From Alphaproteobacteria bacterium (GTDB taxonomy: Bacteria > Pseudomonadota > Alphaproteobacteria > Micavibrionales > Micavibrionaceae): a DNA stretch of 64,000 nt. The position numbers and the translations under genes are program-made. The notes under the pieces are model-generated. The model did no database searches and was not told the origin of the DNA. It saw only the letters and a program-made list of their open reading frames with translations. Shown here one piece after another: positions 45,041 to 54,857 of this stretch; positions within the stretch are counted from its first letter, which is position 1; the number at the start of each line of letters is the position of its first letter. The stretch lies in NCBI GenBank assembly GCA_021776025.1, contig JAJFGR010000012.1, positions 62,001 through 126,000 of the forward strand, given 5' to 3'.

Positions 45041-47136
45041 ACGGCCTTGCTACGCAATCTTTGAGCCTGCATTTCAGCCCGCTTATTCCGGTTGAAGCGC
45101 TGTTCGTTTTTGGATTTATTATTGCGGTTCTTATCGCTGCGCAGATTATTACATCGCATAGAATTCCGTTTTTGAGAGCGCTTAGCTTTGCTGCATTCCT
45201 GTTCATCTTATCGGGACCGTCCGTGCATGAGGAAAAACGCGAAGCTGTGCCGGGCATTGTTGCCTTGATTGTTGATGAAAGCGCTAGCCAGAGTTTTGGA
45301 GAGCGGACAAAACGCAGAAATGCCGCGCTTCAATATATCGAAAATACGCTTGGCCCGCATGAAAGTTTTGATCTGCGCGTGAGCCGCGCACCGCTTGAGG
45401 GCGCACTTGCGGGGCAAAGTAATTTATTCACAGCTTTGGAAGAAGTTTTTGCCGATGTACCGGAAAGCCAGCGCGCCGGAGCGATCTTTATCAGCGATGG
45501 GCAAATCCACGATATTCCGGGTATTGAGGCCATTCAAAGTGAGTATGGCCCCGTTCACCTGCTCATAACAGGGGAGAAAAACGAAACAGACCGGCGCATT
45601 GTTATCACCAACGCCCCTGCGTTCGGCATTGTCGGGCAGGATATCAGCGTTAATTTTCGCATTGAAGATAGCGGTAAGCTTAAGCAAGCCAATGCACACG
45701 TTACACTACGCCTTAGCGATGGGACAGAGCGCAGGGATATCGCGCCTATTGGTGAAGAGCATACCATTACTCTTCCTGTTCAACATGCCGGGCAAAACGT
45801 CTTTGAACTGAGCGTTGAAGGTCTTCCCGGAGAGCTGACGGCGCGCAACAACAAAGTCGCGATTGATTTTCAAGGTGTGCGCGACCGGCTGCGCGTTTTG
45901 CTTGTCTCCGGTAAACCGCACGCAGGCGGGCGCACATGGCGCGACTTGCTTACGGCTGATCCCAGTGTTGATCTTGTACACTTCACTATTTTGCGCGAGC
46001 CCAGTAAAATTGATGCCACACCACAAAATGAAATGTCGCTCATTGCCTTTCCGTTTCGTGAACTCTTTGAGCTCAAACTTTATGACTTTGATCTGATTAT
46101 TTTTGATCGCTACCGGATCAGCCGCATTCTGCCTGATCACTATTTTCAAAATATTGCTCGTTATGTTGAAGAAGGCGGCGCGTTTTTAGAAGCGAGCGGT
46201 CCGGCCTATGCGGGTGAGGATTCCATTTACTACACAGCCCTAAACAAAATTTTACCGGGCACGCCCAATGGTGAGGTCTTCACCCAAAGCTTCACGCCTG
46301 CTGTGAGCGCTTTAGGAAAAAATCACCCGGTGACGCGCTCTTTAGTCTGGAAAACAAGCGGTAAGAATGATCAAGGCAGCAAAGGCTGGGGTAATTGGTT
46401 GCGACAAATCGGCCTTACCCAGATGCAAGGCGATATTCTTATGAACGGCATTGAGGAAAAACCGCTTCTCATCATTAACCGCGTTGGAGAAGGCCGCGTT
46501 GCACAAATCGCCAGTGATCACATCTGGCTATGGTCGCGCGGTTATGATGGGGGCGGCCCACATGCGGAGCTACTTCGCCGAACCGTTCACTGGCTTATGA
46601 AGGAGCCAGAATTGGATGAAGAAGCGCTTGATGTGCAAGCTGATGGGCGCACGCTAATTATCCGCCGCGCAGCGTTTGAGCGCAGTGAAGACATTGTGAG
46701 CGTGACAAAGCCGGATGGGCAAAATGAGGAAATAACGCTTACGCCATCGGCAGAGGGGGTGCTTGAGCATCTTATGCGCGCGGAGCAAACCGGAATTTAC
46801 CGTTTTGAAACCGAGGATGGAAAGCTGCGCTTTGTTGTTGTCGGCGATATCGATCCGCCTGAATTTCGGAATGTCCTGAGCAGCGCGAAAGCCTTAACCC
46901 CCCTTATGGACAAGACAGGCGGGAAAGATTTATGGCTTGAAAGCAACGCGCGGCCTCGCATTCGTTTTCTTAAAAGCGCTCCTTTTGCGGGACATGGTTG
47001 GCTTGGCTTAAAAGACAATGCTGCCTATAGAGTTACCGGCGCGCTTGAGAAGCCTGCTTTGCCGCCTTGGCTGGCTTTGGGATTATTGCTCGCTTTGGGA
47101 ATAGCCACCTGGTTTTATGAGGGGCGGAAAATATAA
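45037..47136 (+). CDS. Large membrane protein of the MoxR operon
   Basis: The 699-residue product has two hydrophobic segments near residues 17-60, a VWA-like start in VALIVDESASQSF, beta-rich periplasmic domains, a glutamine-amidotransferase-like segment (FDLIIFDRYRISRILPDHY, YVEEGGAFLEASGP), and a final membrane helix PPWLALGLLLALGIATWFY close to the end. This matches the large partners found behind BatA/DUF4159 genes. It is the last gene of the coupled operon. Specific function unknown. Confidence 0.78.
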   Translation: MNGLATQSLSLHFSPLIPVEALFVFGFIIAVLIAAQIITSHRIPFLRALSFAAFLFILSGPSVHEEKREAVPGIVALIVDESASQSFGERTKRRNAALQYIENTLGPHESFDLRVSRAPLEGALAGQSNLFTALEEVFADVPESQRAGAIFISDGQIHDIPGIEAIQSEYGPVHLLITGEKNETDRRIVITNAPAFGIVGQDISVNFRIEDSGKLKQANAHVTLRLSDGTERRDIAPIGEEHTITLPVQHAGQNVFELSVEGLPGELTARNNKVAIDFQGVRDRLRVLLVSGKPHAGGRTWRDLLTADPSVDLVHFTILREPSKIDATPQNEMSLIAFPFRELFELKLYDFDLIIFDRYRISRILPDHYFQNIARYVEEGGAFLEASGPAYAGEDSIYYTALNKILPGTPNGEVFTQSFTPAVSALGKNHPVTRSLVWKTSGKNDQGSKGWGNWLRQIGLTQMQGDILMNGIEEKPLLIINRVGEGRVAQIASDHIWLWSRGYDGGGPHAELLRRTVHWLMKEPELDEEALDVQADGRTLIIRRAAFERSEDIVSVTKPDGQNEEITLTPSAEGVLEHLMRAEQTGIYRFETEDGKLRFVVVGDIDPPEFRNVLSSAKALTPLMDKTGGKDLWLESNARPRIRFLKSAPFAGHGWLGLKDNAAYRVTGALEKPALPPWLALGLLLALGIATWFYEGRKI

Positions 47137-47156
47137 AGCACTCTAGGGTCAGACTT

Positions 47157-49169
47157 CTAGGCGACGGCTTGGCCTTCATCAGCTTTCTTATCGGATTGTC
47201 CTGTCAAAACCTCGGATATTGTTTTTCCAAGGTTTCTTTGCGAAACCGGTTTGCGGATAACGGCCTTGATAGCCGTATGCCCTTTTATTAAATCCTGAAG
47301 CTTCTCTTCACTATAGCCGGAAAGCACAATAAAGGGGAGGTCTTCAAAATCGTAATGAGCTTGGGTAACCAGTTCAAGGCCTGTCATCTTCGGCATATTC
47401 TGATCTGTCACAACAACATCAAATTTCTTTGGGCGCTCCCGCAACATATCAAGAGCCTCAAGCCCTGTTGAAGCTGTTTCTACGGAATAGCCAAGCCGCC
47501 GGAGCATGGTTGCGGCCATTTCCTGAACTTCGAGCTGATCCTCGACCAGCAAAACTGTGCCGCAGGCCTCTTCGTAATGCACTTCTTCCGGGCGTTCACG
47601 CTGAATTTCCTGTGCTTCGCTTACGGGAAAAAACAGGCTAAAACACGTGCCCTGTCCTATTATACTGTTAATAATAAGCGCCCCGCGATATGCGGTAATT
47701 GTTCCATGAACTGAAGCCAACCCCAGCCCTGTGCCTTTATGCATATCTTTTGTTGTGAAGAAGGGTTCAAAAATTTTCTCCATGATGCTGCGGCTCATTC
47801 CAGAACCTGAATCACTGATCATCAGTTTTACATAGTTTTGATTTCTTGCAACAGACCCTAAATACAGCAAGGTCTGGCCTGGCTCTCCATCCTCCATGCG
47901 TATTAAAGGCGTCCTATCAGGGCTTGGCAGTTCGTTTTTCAAAAGCGCAAGAGGAACCTCTTGTATGACATTAGAGTGTGACAACGAAATGCAAACTTTA
48001 CCCTTGTCATCTTCTATGGCGTCACAGGCATTTACACATAGGTTCATGATCATTTGTGAAATCTGCGTTGCGTTTGCATGGATGGGCGCTTTGAGCACGT
48101 CTATCTCTGTTTCAACGTCAATGGTTTTAGGAAGCGTTACCCTCAGCATTGACAAGCTTTCCTGTAATGGATCGCATAAATCTATATAATCCAGATCGCC
48201 ATCCTGATGCCTGGAAAATGTCAAAATACTATCGACTAAGGTCCGGGCTTGCCGCCCTGCCTGCAAAATATTAAAAGCAAATTTCTGAGACTGGCTGCCT
48301 CTCTCTAAATCTTCGTACAAAAATTCCGCATTGCCATTCATCGCTGCCAGAATGTTATTAAAATCGTGCGCAATGCCACCAGCAAGTCTGCCGATGGCTT
48401 CCATTTTTTGGGCCTGAAAAAGCTGGTCCTGCATTTCCTGTTTTTCGGAATCTGCCTTTTCTTCTTTGGTCACATCACGCGTTGTGGCAATAAACCCGCC
48501 ATCTTCAAGGCGCCTCATCGATAGTTTAGTCTGAATCTTATCGTCGTCTTGAGGCAACACTTCCGACTTACCGTGCCAAAACCCTTTTTCTTCAAATTCA
48601 GGTAATATTTTTTGAAGAATTTTCTCTTGCTCTTCCGCTCTATAAAGCTCAAACCACGGCTGCCCAATATATTCTGATTGCTGCTGCACAGAGATCCCAT
48701 GCAATTTCATCAACGCAACATTCATGTAAGAAAGATTTCCATCACTATCAACGATAGCAATCCCTTCAAATGACGCTTCAATGGCGGCGAGCCTTTGCTG
48801 GAGAAGTTTTAAACCTTCTTGCTTCTCAGTGTTTACTGCTTCTAACTGACGCAATTTATGCGCATTTAAAATCAGCAAAAGAAAAGCTGCAAGACTGAGC
48901 GCAATAACCGACCAATATAACCAATCTTCGCGCATTCGAATTCGTTCATTAAGAATTTGAACTCTGCGTCCTTGCGCATGGTCTTGCCCGCCCGTCAGGC
49001 TTGTATATTGCGCCGAGATCACATCATAATATTGCTGAAGCGTTGCTTGCTCCGATGATATTTTTACAGAGCTGTGCAGGGCAATCATTCCGACAACCAA
49101 AATAACCAAACCCGGAAGGAAATTCACGATGTTCGTGTTTTTACGTTTAGCCTTTCTCATCAGATTCAC
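47157..49169 (-). CDS. Hybrid sensor histidine kinase with receiver domain
   Basis: The 670-residue kinase has two membrane helices (residues 16-34 and 83-102) around a short periplasmic loop, a coiled coil, a PAS domain (about 125-235), a dimerisation helix with phosphoacceptor His268 in GGIAHDFNNIL, an ATPase domain with N-box MNLCVNACDAI, DSGSGMS and GTGLGLASV, and a C-terminal receiver with the phosphoacceptor in VVVTDQNMPKM. The kinase core resembles the CckA-like group. It follows the LuxR-type regulator gene by 15 bp and is probably cotranscribed, so the two may form a relay. The signal is unknown. Confidence 0.88.
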   Translation of the reverse strand: MNLMRKAKRKNTNIVNFLPGLVILVVGMIALHSSVKISSEQATLQQYYDVISAQYTSLTGGQDHAQGRRVQILNERIRMREDWLYWSVIALSLAAFLLLILNAHKLRQLEAVNTEKQEGLKLLQQRLAAIEASFEGIAIVDSDGNLSYMNVALMKLHGISVQQQSEYIGQPWFELYRAEEQEKILQKILPEFEEKGFWHGKSEVLPQDDDKIQTKLSMRRLEDGGFIATTRDVTKEEKADSEKQEMQDQLFQAQKMEAIGRLAGGIAHDFNNILAAMNGNAEFLYEDLERGSQSQKFAFNILQAGRQARTLVDSILTFSRHQDGDLDYIDLCDPLQESLSMLRVTLPKTIDVETEIDVLKAPIHANATQISQMIMNLCVNACDAIEDDKGKVCISLSHSNVIQEVPLALLKNELPSPDRTPLIRMEDGEPGQTLLYLGSVARNQNYVKLMISDSGSGMSRSIMEKIFEPFFTTKDMHKGTGLGLASVHGTITAYRGALIINSIIGQGTCFSLFFPVSEAQEIQRERPEEVHYEEACGTVLLVEDQLEVQEMAATMLRRLGYSVETASTGLEALDMLRERPKKFDVVVTDQNMPKMTGLELVTQAHYDFEDLPFIVLSGYSEEKLQDLIKGHTAIKAVIRKPVSQRNLGKTISEVLTGQSDKKADEGQAVA

Positions 49170-49184
49170 CCCCCCAACCTAAAC

Positions 49185-49877
49185 CTATTGCCCTAAATTA
49201 TGTTCACGAGCAATAAGCGCCGCTTGCGTTCTGTTCTTTGCTCCAAGTTTTCTGCATATTCCACGAACATGGAGCTTAATCGTTACAACCTGAAGCCCTA
49301 AGGCATTGGCGATTTCCTTATTTGAAACGCCGGTTAAGAGATAGCTCAGAACATCTTTTTCCCGCGGTGTAAGATTGAATTTATCATCTACATTCAAGCT
49401 TTCCTGAGCTTCATGCATACCGCCATAAGAATTTTGCGGCGTTATCGGTCCATCATCGTAATAAGAGGGCTTGAGTTTTACTGAATTATTATTAGATGGC
49501 GGCATAAAAACTTCCCCAGAAAGAACGGCTTCAATTGCCTTTAGCAACTCCTTGCCTGTTAAAGTTTTAGGGAAATACCCAACCGCTCCCAATTCCACAA
49601 CGGCTCGAACATCCTCGGGCTCCGCGACACCCGACATCAAAACCACCGGTGTTTCAGGAAAGTGTTTACGCATTTCTTCAAGGCCTTTGAGACCATGCAT
49701 ACCGGGCATGCGCAAATCCAGCATAATCAAATCTTGGTTTCCACTCTTTCCCATTATATCAAAAGCCTGCTCAAAATTTTCAGCAACCGTAACTTGAGAA
49801 TCTGGGTCTGAGCGCTCTATATACTGCACTAAAGCATCCCGAAAAAGCGTATGGTCATCTGCCAAAAGCAGTTTCAT
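49185..49877 (-). CDS. NarL/LuxR family response regulator
   Basis: The 230-residue protein has a receiver domain with acidic pocket ADDH near residue 6 and phosphoacceptor Asp54 in LDLRMPGM, a linker, and a LuxR-type helix-turn-helix (LTPREKDVLSYLLTGVSNKEIANALGL) at about residues 168-225. It would bind DNA when phosphorylated. First in an operon with a hybrid histidine kinase. Confidence 0.9.
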   Translation of the reverse strand: MKLLLADDHTLFRDALVQYIERSDPDSQVTVAENFEQAFDIMGKSGNQDLIMLDLRMPGMHGLKGLEEMRKHFPETPVVLMSGVAEPEDVRAVVELGAVGYFPKTLTGKELLKAIEAVLSGEVFMPPSNNNSVKLKPSYYDDGPITPQNSYGGMHEAQESLNVDDKFNLTPREKDVLSYLLTGVSNKEIANALGLQVVTIKLHVRGICRKLGAKNRTQAALIAREHNLGQ

Positions 49878-50013
49878 TGTTTGATCCTTAATGACTTTTT
49901 ATGTATTTAGAGATGAATGTGCCACAAGCTATACTTTAGCGTAAGCGGCCTCACAAAACATAAAAAACTTGGTTTAATTCGTGCGTATTCATACAAAAGC
50001 TAATGGGTGTGAA

Positions 50014-52035
50014 CTACTCTCGCACTAAAGCAATATGGATCGGGGTGCTAGAAGGTTTTTGAACGTCCTTAAGGCGTAATCTATAGACATATACCGACTC
50101 CATCACACGCTGAACATAGTTACGCGTTTCATAGATGGGCATGAGTTCAATCCAGTCGATCCAATCAATCTCTCCCTTGCGGGGGTCACCAAATGTCTTG
50201 AGCCATTTATTAACGCGGCCCGGGCCAGCATTATATGCAGCAATGGCCATAGGGTAAGAACCGTTATACCGCGCGACCATGTTGGATAAATACTGGCTGC
50301 CGAGACGAATATTATGTTGTGGCTTTGTCGTAAGCCACGCGGCGTTGTGCTGGATGCCCATTTTACGCGCTGTTTCTTTAGCTGTCGCGGGCATTAGCTG
50401 CATGAGACCACGCGCGCCAACAGGGCTTTGCGCTTTGGTATCAAAAACACTTTCCTGGCGAATAACCGCATGAATAAGTGCCCATTCAAGATCAATTTCG
50501 CGCAGCTGATTGGTAATCACCGGATAAGATTGCGCTGTTAGAAAAAGCCCTTCTCGTGTCGCCTTTTTAGAAATACGGACAGCGTCATGGGTTTGTCCGT
50601 TTTTAAGCGCGAGTTCAGCGGCGTATTTATAGGCTTTGGCGGAGCCTTCATCCTGCACAAATGCTGTTAAGAAACGGCTACTTTCCTTGCGCATCCCAGC
50701 GCGACGGAAAAGATTTACGGCTTGCAATAATTCTTTACGCTGAAACGCAGTCTTTTCTTTTGAAGACAGTTTTGGTGGTGCGGCATTGGGCAAAGAATCC
50801 GCCATTCCCAACTCCGCTCCGGCGAGCTGCCCGTAAAAAGTCGTCTGGTGTTTCGCGGCCTTCTTATACCACTGAATACCAAGATCTTTACCACTGAATT
50901 CCGAAGCTGCGCGTCCGGCCCAATAAGCCCCGCGCGCTTTACTGACCGGGGTTTTTACATTTTGATAGAGCGCTTCAAAATGCTGATATCCTTCCGTCGG
51001 TTTCTTCATAAAGCGCAGCGCCAGCCAGCCCGACACCCATTGCGCTTGGGCATACTGAAAGCTGCCGGGTTTTTGGAAATGTTTACTGGCCAGAAGATAA
51101 GCGCTTTTATAATGTTTTTTCTCCAACATGCGTCGAACGAGAATATGGCGCTCTTTCCACCACGCTTTCGGGTTTTGAATTTTATCGGGCGGTGGTGGCG
51201 CGTGCAAAATTTCGGCCGCACCAACATCCAAATTATTTTTGCGGCGCCAACGCAGGCGTTCATATTGTAGACCGGCATCGCTTTGCAACTTTCTCGGCAC
51301 TGCGTTAATCAAGCCATTGACGTTCTTTTTTTCTGCTTTTAAAGCAATGCGCGCTTCAGCCAGTTCCGGATAGCCCTGCCCCAAAACGCCGGCGAGCGCG
51401 CGGGCGTTAGCCTTTTGTCCGCGGAGCAGCATGACATCGAAACGCCGCAAATGCGCAGCGCGATCTAAATACCCGCTATATTTTCTAAATAATGTGCGCT
51501 GATCATCGCGTGAAAGGGTCGTGCTTGCCCACCAATCAGACAAGAATGTTTTGGCTTGCGCAGTTTGGCCCGATGAAATCATGGCACTCATGTATCGATC
51601 GACACCGCGCGCGGTTTTCGGCTTATAATCATTGAACCAGCCTAAAACCTCAGCAGGTCTTAAGCTGGCGGGCATGTCCTGCTCGGCCTTGCGCCTTAAG
51701 TCAGCAATCCCCGGCCACTCCGGATTTTTGCGGATAAACTGTGCTAGCCGTCCGTAATTTTTGAAATCGCCTTTTTGTGAAAAAAGCAGCCAGTAATAGA
51801 GCTTACTGGCGAGTGGATCGTGAGTAGCAGCGACAGCGTCGCGCGCTAATTTCCATTGCCCTTGGTTGATCAATTGCAGGGCCCTGACTGTCTGCTCCTG
51901 CGCGGCGCGGGTTTGTAACCTGTTAACGGGGCTATCAACGGCGTAGGCTGTAAATACTGGTAAAAGCCAGAAAATCAGCGCCAACGCAGCGATAACCTTG
52001 CATCCGGAGGGCAGAGCGGATAGATTGTGGGGCAC
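50014..52035 (-). CDS. Soluble-type lytic transglycosylase
   Basis: The product of about 673 residues starts with a signal peptide (VIAALALIFWLLPVFTAYA), continues with a long alpha-helical superhelix typical of Slt70-like enzymes, and ends with the goose-lysozyme-type catalytic domain: the glutamate in VIRQESVF, then GARGLMQLMPATA and AIAAYNAGPGRVNKW. It cleaves peptidoglycan in the periplasm. I chose the GTG at 52035 because the signal peptide follows it; the open frame continues upstream into dapA on the other strand. Divergent from dapA, with starts about 30 bp apart. Confidence 0.88.
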   Translation of the reverse strand: MPHNLSALPSGCKVIAALALIFWLLPVFTAYAVDSPVNRLQTRAAQEQTVRALQLINQGQWKLARDAVAATHDPLASKLYYWLLFSQKGDFKNYGRLAQFIRKNPEWPGIADLRRKAEQDMPASLRPAEVLGWFNDYKPKTARGVDRYMSAMISSGQTAQAKTFLSDWWASTTLSRDDQRTLFRKYSGYLDRAAHLRRFDVMLLRGQKANARALAGVLGQGYPELAEARIALKAEKKNVNGLINAVPRKLQSDAGLQYERLRWRRKNNLDVGAAEILHAPPPPDKIQNPKAWWKERHILVRRMLEKKHYKSAYLLASKHFQKPGSFQYAQAQWVSGWLALRFMKKPTEGYQHFEALYQNVKTPVSKARGAYWAGRAASEFSGKDLGIQWYKKAAKHQTTFYGQLAGAELGMADSLPNAAPPKLSSKEKTAFQRKELLQAVNLFRRAGMRKESSRFLTAFVQDEGSAKAYKYAAELALKNGQTHDAVRISKKATREGLFLTAQSYPVITNQLREIDLEWALIHAVIRQESVFDTKAQSPVGARGLMQLMPATAKETARKMGIQHNAAWLTTKPQHNIRLGSQYLSNMVARYNGSYPMAIAAYNAGPGRVNKWLKTFGDPRKGEIDWIDWIELMPIYETRNYVQRVMESVYVYRLRLKDVQKPSSTPIHIALVRE

Positions 52036-52065
52036 TTTTAATGAACAAACTTTACGAGAAGAACA

Positions 52066-52959
52066 ATGTTTAAAGGCTCTATCCCTGCGCTGATCACGCC
52101 GTTTAAGAATGGCGAAGTTGACTGGCCGGCGTTTGAAAATCTGATCGAATGGCAAATTGAACAAGGCAGCCACGGCCTTGTTCCCTGTGGCACGACCGGT
52201 GAATCGCCGACTTTGTCGCATGATGAACATATGGCCATAGTCCGCAAGTGCGTTGATGTGGTCAAGCAAAGAATTCCGGTTATTGCGGGCGCGGGGTCGA
52301 ATTCTACAGCTGAGGCGATTGAACTGACCCGTGCGGCGAAAGAGGCAGGAGCCGATAGTGCCTTAAGTGTTGTGCCGTATTACAACAAGCCAACGCAGGA
52401 GGGGATGCTGGCCCATTTCAGCGCTATTGCCGATGTTGGGCTGCCGGTTGTGTTGTACAACATTCCAGGGCGGTGCGTTGTGGATATGAGCGACGAAACG
52501 ATCGCTGAGCTGGCAAAGCTGCCGCATATTGTGGGCGTTAAAGATGCGACGGGAGATTTGAGCCGTCCGGCCAAGCTGGCAGAGCTTGTGGATGATACCT
52601 TCTGTCAACTTTCCGGAAATGACGATTCTGTTGGCGAGTTCATGGAACAAGGCGGCGATGGTATTATTACGGTTGTTGGCAACATTGCGCCGCGGATGAA
52701 TGCGGATATGATTGAAGCCTTTCAGAATGGTGACCTTGAGACATTTAAAGATTTGCGAGATAAGCTGGCGCCTTTGGGCAATGATTTATTCTGCGAGAGT
52801 AACCCCGCTCCGGTGAAATATGCTGGACAAGTTTTGGGTCTTTGTCGTGATGAGGTCCGCCTACCGCTTGTTCCGGCAAGTGAGGCAGCGCGCGCGAAGA
52901 TTGATGCCTCTATGGCGTATGCAGGGCTTTCAGCTATCTCCAAAGCTTCGGCGGCTTAA
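52066..52959 (+). CDS. dapA: 4-hydroxy-tetrahydrodipicolinate synthase
   Basis: The 297-residue aldolase condenses pyruvate with aspartate semialdehyde in lysine and diaminopimelate synthesis. Visible marks are ALITPFKNGEVDW, PCGTTGESPTL, the proton-relay tyrosine in YNIPGR and the Schiff-base lysine in VGVKDATGD. Followed after six bases by smpB, a frequent alphaproteobacterial arrangement. Confidence 0.95.
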   Translation: MFKGSIPALITPFKNGEVDWPAFENLIEWQIEQGSHGLVPCGTTGESPTLSHDEHMAIVRKCVDVVKQRIPVIAGAGSNSTAEAIELTRAAKEAGADSALSVVPYYNKPTQEGMLAHFSAIADVGLPVVLYNIPGRCVVDMSDETIAELAKLPHIVGVKDATGDLSRPAKLAELVDDTFCQLSGNDDSVGEFMEQGGDGIITVVGNIAPRMNADMIEAFQNGDLETFKDLRDKLAPLGNDLFCESNPAPVKYAGQVLGLCRDEVRLPLVPASEAARAKIDASMAYAGLSAISKASAA

Positions 52960-52965
52960 AATGTC

Positions 52966-53460
52966 ATGGCCAAAAAGAAAGAAAAAAAATCCGGTCTGAT
53001 TTCAACCGACGCAACGGTGGTGGAGAACAAAAAAGCGCGGTTCGATTATGCTTTAGAGGATAAATTCGAAGCGGGGATGATGCTTGTGGGGACGGAAGTG
53101 AAATCGCTGCGGATGGGGCAAGCGAACATTAAAGAAGCTTATGTCGGGCCGAAGGATGGTGAGATATGGCTGTTTAATGCCAATATTCCGGAGTATCAGC
53201 AGGCCAGCCAAGCATTTCAACATGACCCAAAACGGGCGCGTAAGTTATTATTACATAAACGAGAAGTAGATAAATTGCTGGGCGCGGCAACTAGAGATGG
53301 GTACTCGATTTTGCCGCTGCGGCTGTTTTTCAACGGGCGCGGTTTAGCGAAGCTGGAGATTGCTTTGGGTAAAGGTAAGCAGGCCCATGACAAACGCGAC
53401 GCGAAGAAGAAGCGGGATTGGGATAAGCAAAAAGGCCGCATCATGCGGGATAAAGGCTAG
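52966..53460 (+). CDS. smpB: SsrA-binding protein SmpB
   Basis: The 164-residue protein binds tmRNA and brings it to stalled ribosomes. Typical segments are [35 protein letters not shown] and the basic C-terminal tail [18 protein letters not shown]. Operon with dapA, closed by a strong terminator. Confidence 0.95.
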   Translation: MAKKKEKKSGLISTDATVVENKKARFDYALEDKFEAGMMLVGTEVKSLRMGQANIKEAYVGPKDGEIWLFNANIPEYQQASQAFQHDPKRARKLLLHKREVDKLLGAATRDGYSILPLRLFFNGRGLAKLEIALGKGKQAHDKRDAKKKRDWDKQKGRIMRDKG

Positions 53461-53470
53461 AAAAAGGCCC

Positions 53471-53497
53471 AATGGGCCCGCAGCGGGCCCATTTTTT
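53471..53497 (+). terminator. Intrinsic terminator after smpB
   Basis: Arms AATGGGCCC (53471-53479) and GGGCCCATT (53485-53493) with a five-base loop, followed by a run of T. Ends the dapA-smpB transcript. Confidence 0.85.
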
Positions 53498-53540
53498 AAA
53501 AATTCAAAAATCATAAATAGATTAAGAGATTAGAGGAAAC

Positions 53541-53559
53541 GGACCCGTTTAGCGGGCCC
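53541..53559 (-). terminator. Likely recA terminator
   Basis: Arms GGACCCG (53541-53547) and CGGGCCC (53553-53559) form a hairpin with one G-U pair on the RNA of the minus strand, shortly after the recA stop. The T tract is weak. It shares the 13-base sequence AGCGGGCCCATTT with the smpB terminator. Confidence 0.5.
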
Positions 53560-53576
53560 ATTTCACCTTCCCTAAT

Positions 53577-54713
53577 TTAAGCTTTTTTCTTGTCCGTTTG
53601 GGCTGCAGGCTCTTCGCTTTCAATCGTGGTTAGCTCAGGACCGTCTGCGTCATTATCAGGGCCGGTGAGCATATCATCAGCAATGAGACCAGCATTGGCA
53701 CGGATCTGGTTTTCCAGTTTTTCAGCTAGTTCGGGGTTTTCTTTTAGAAAATTTTTGGAATTCTCACGACCCTGCCCGATGCGCTGACCATCATAAGAGA
53801 ACCAGGATCCAGACTTTTCGACGAGGTTGGCGGCCACGCCAAGATCAAGAAGTTCTCCGCGTTTTGAGATTCCTTCACCATACATGATGTCGAATTCAAC
53901 CTGACGAAATGGCGGAGCCATTTTATTTTTGACGACTTTAACGCGGGTCTGGTTGCCGACGATTTCGTCTTTGTCTTTAATGGCGCCAATGCGGCGGATA
54001 TCAAGACGCACGGAGGAATAGAATTTGAGCGCGTTTCCGCCGGTGGTTGTTTCAGGAGAGCCAAACATTACACCGATTTTCATGCGGATCTGATTGATGA
54101 AAATAACGGTTGTACGAGAGCGAGAGATTGAGCCTGTCAATTTGCGCAAAGCTTGTGACATTAGCCTCGCTTGAAGGCCCATATGGCTGTCGCCCATTTC
54201 TCCTTCGAGCTCAGCACGCGGCACAAGAGCGGCAACAGAGTCGATCACGAGGACATCAAGCGCACCGGAGCGCACCAATGTATCAACAATTTCCAATGCT
54301 TGTTCACCCGCATCAGGTTGTGAGATCAAAAGCTCATCAACATTGACACCAAGTTTTTTGGCATAGCCCGGATCAAGGGCATGTTCCGCATCCACAATGG
54401 CGCAGGTGCCGCCGGTTTTTTGCGCTTCGGCAATAACATGCAGAGCCAATGTGGTTTTCCCGGAACTTTCCGGTCCATAAATTTCGACGATCCTTCCACG
54501 CGGCAAGCCGCCGATCCCCAAACCAATATCCAAGCCGAGCGAGCCGGATGACACCGCCTCCACCTCTGCCGGGCTGAATTCACCGTTCAGCTTCATAATG
54601 GAGCCTTTACCGAATGCGCGTTCAATTTGACCAAGCGCGGCATCGAGAGCTTTTTGTTTTTCGTCTGAACTTTGATTACTCATTTCGGTGTCTTTCAAGT
54701 GTGTAACGGACAT
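53577..54713 (-). CDS. recA: Recombinase A
   Basis: The product of about 378 residues drives homologous strand exchange and LexA cleavage. Walker A GPESSGKT, the L1 region after [22 protein letters not shown] and the L2-adjacent [10 protein letters not shown] are complete; the C-terminus is acidic. The ATG at 54713 has AGAGGAA about ten bases upstream; a downstream ATG at 54683 gives the conventional N-terminus but lacks a ribosome site. An SOS box lies about 120 bp upstream. Confidence 0.96.
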   Translation of the reverse strand: MSVTHLKDTEMSNQSSDEKQKALDAALGQIERAFGKGSIMKLNGEFSPAEVEAVSSGSLGLDIGLGIGGLPRGRIVEIYGPESSGKTTLALHVIAEAQKTGGTCAIVDAEHALDPGYAKKLGVNVDELLISQPDAGEQALEIVDTLVRSGALDVLVIDSVAALVPRAELEGEMGDSHMGLQARLMSQALRKLTGSISRSRTTVIFINQIRMKIGVMFGSPETTTGGNALKFYSSVRLDIRRIGAIKDKDEIVGNQTRVKVVKNKMAPPFRQVEFDIMYGEGISKRGELLDLGVAANLVEKSGSWFSYDGQRIGQGRENSKNFLKENPELAEKLENQIRANAGLIADDMLTGPDNDADGPELTTIESEEPAAQTDKKKA

Positions 54714-54834
54714 GGGATGGTTCCTCTTCTTTGCATAGATTCGCCAGATATTCAATGATTCTCAATGGCTGGCGAGGTTTGAACTTAAATCTATATTCAG
54801 GATGTACCAGTTTTGTTCCTCCGTCAACAAAAAA

Positions 54835-54849
54835 GAACGAAAAAAGAAC
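54835..54849 (-). promoter_or_regulatory. SOS (LexA) box upstream of recA
   Basis: GAAC-N7-GAAC on the plus strand, which reads GTTC-N7-GTTC on the coding strand of recA, the direct-repeat LexA site described for alphaproteobacteria. It lies about 120 bp before the chosen recA start and just beyond the end of the glutaredoxin-like gene. Confidence 0.8.
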
Positions 54850-54857
54850 AAAATTGC

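Noticed and set aside
52036-52269. Longer N-terminus for the lytic transglycosylase
   Set aside because: It would run through dapA on the other strand and bury the signal peptide.
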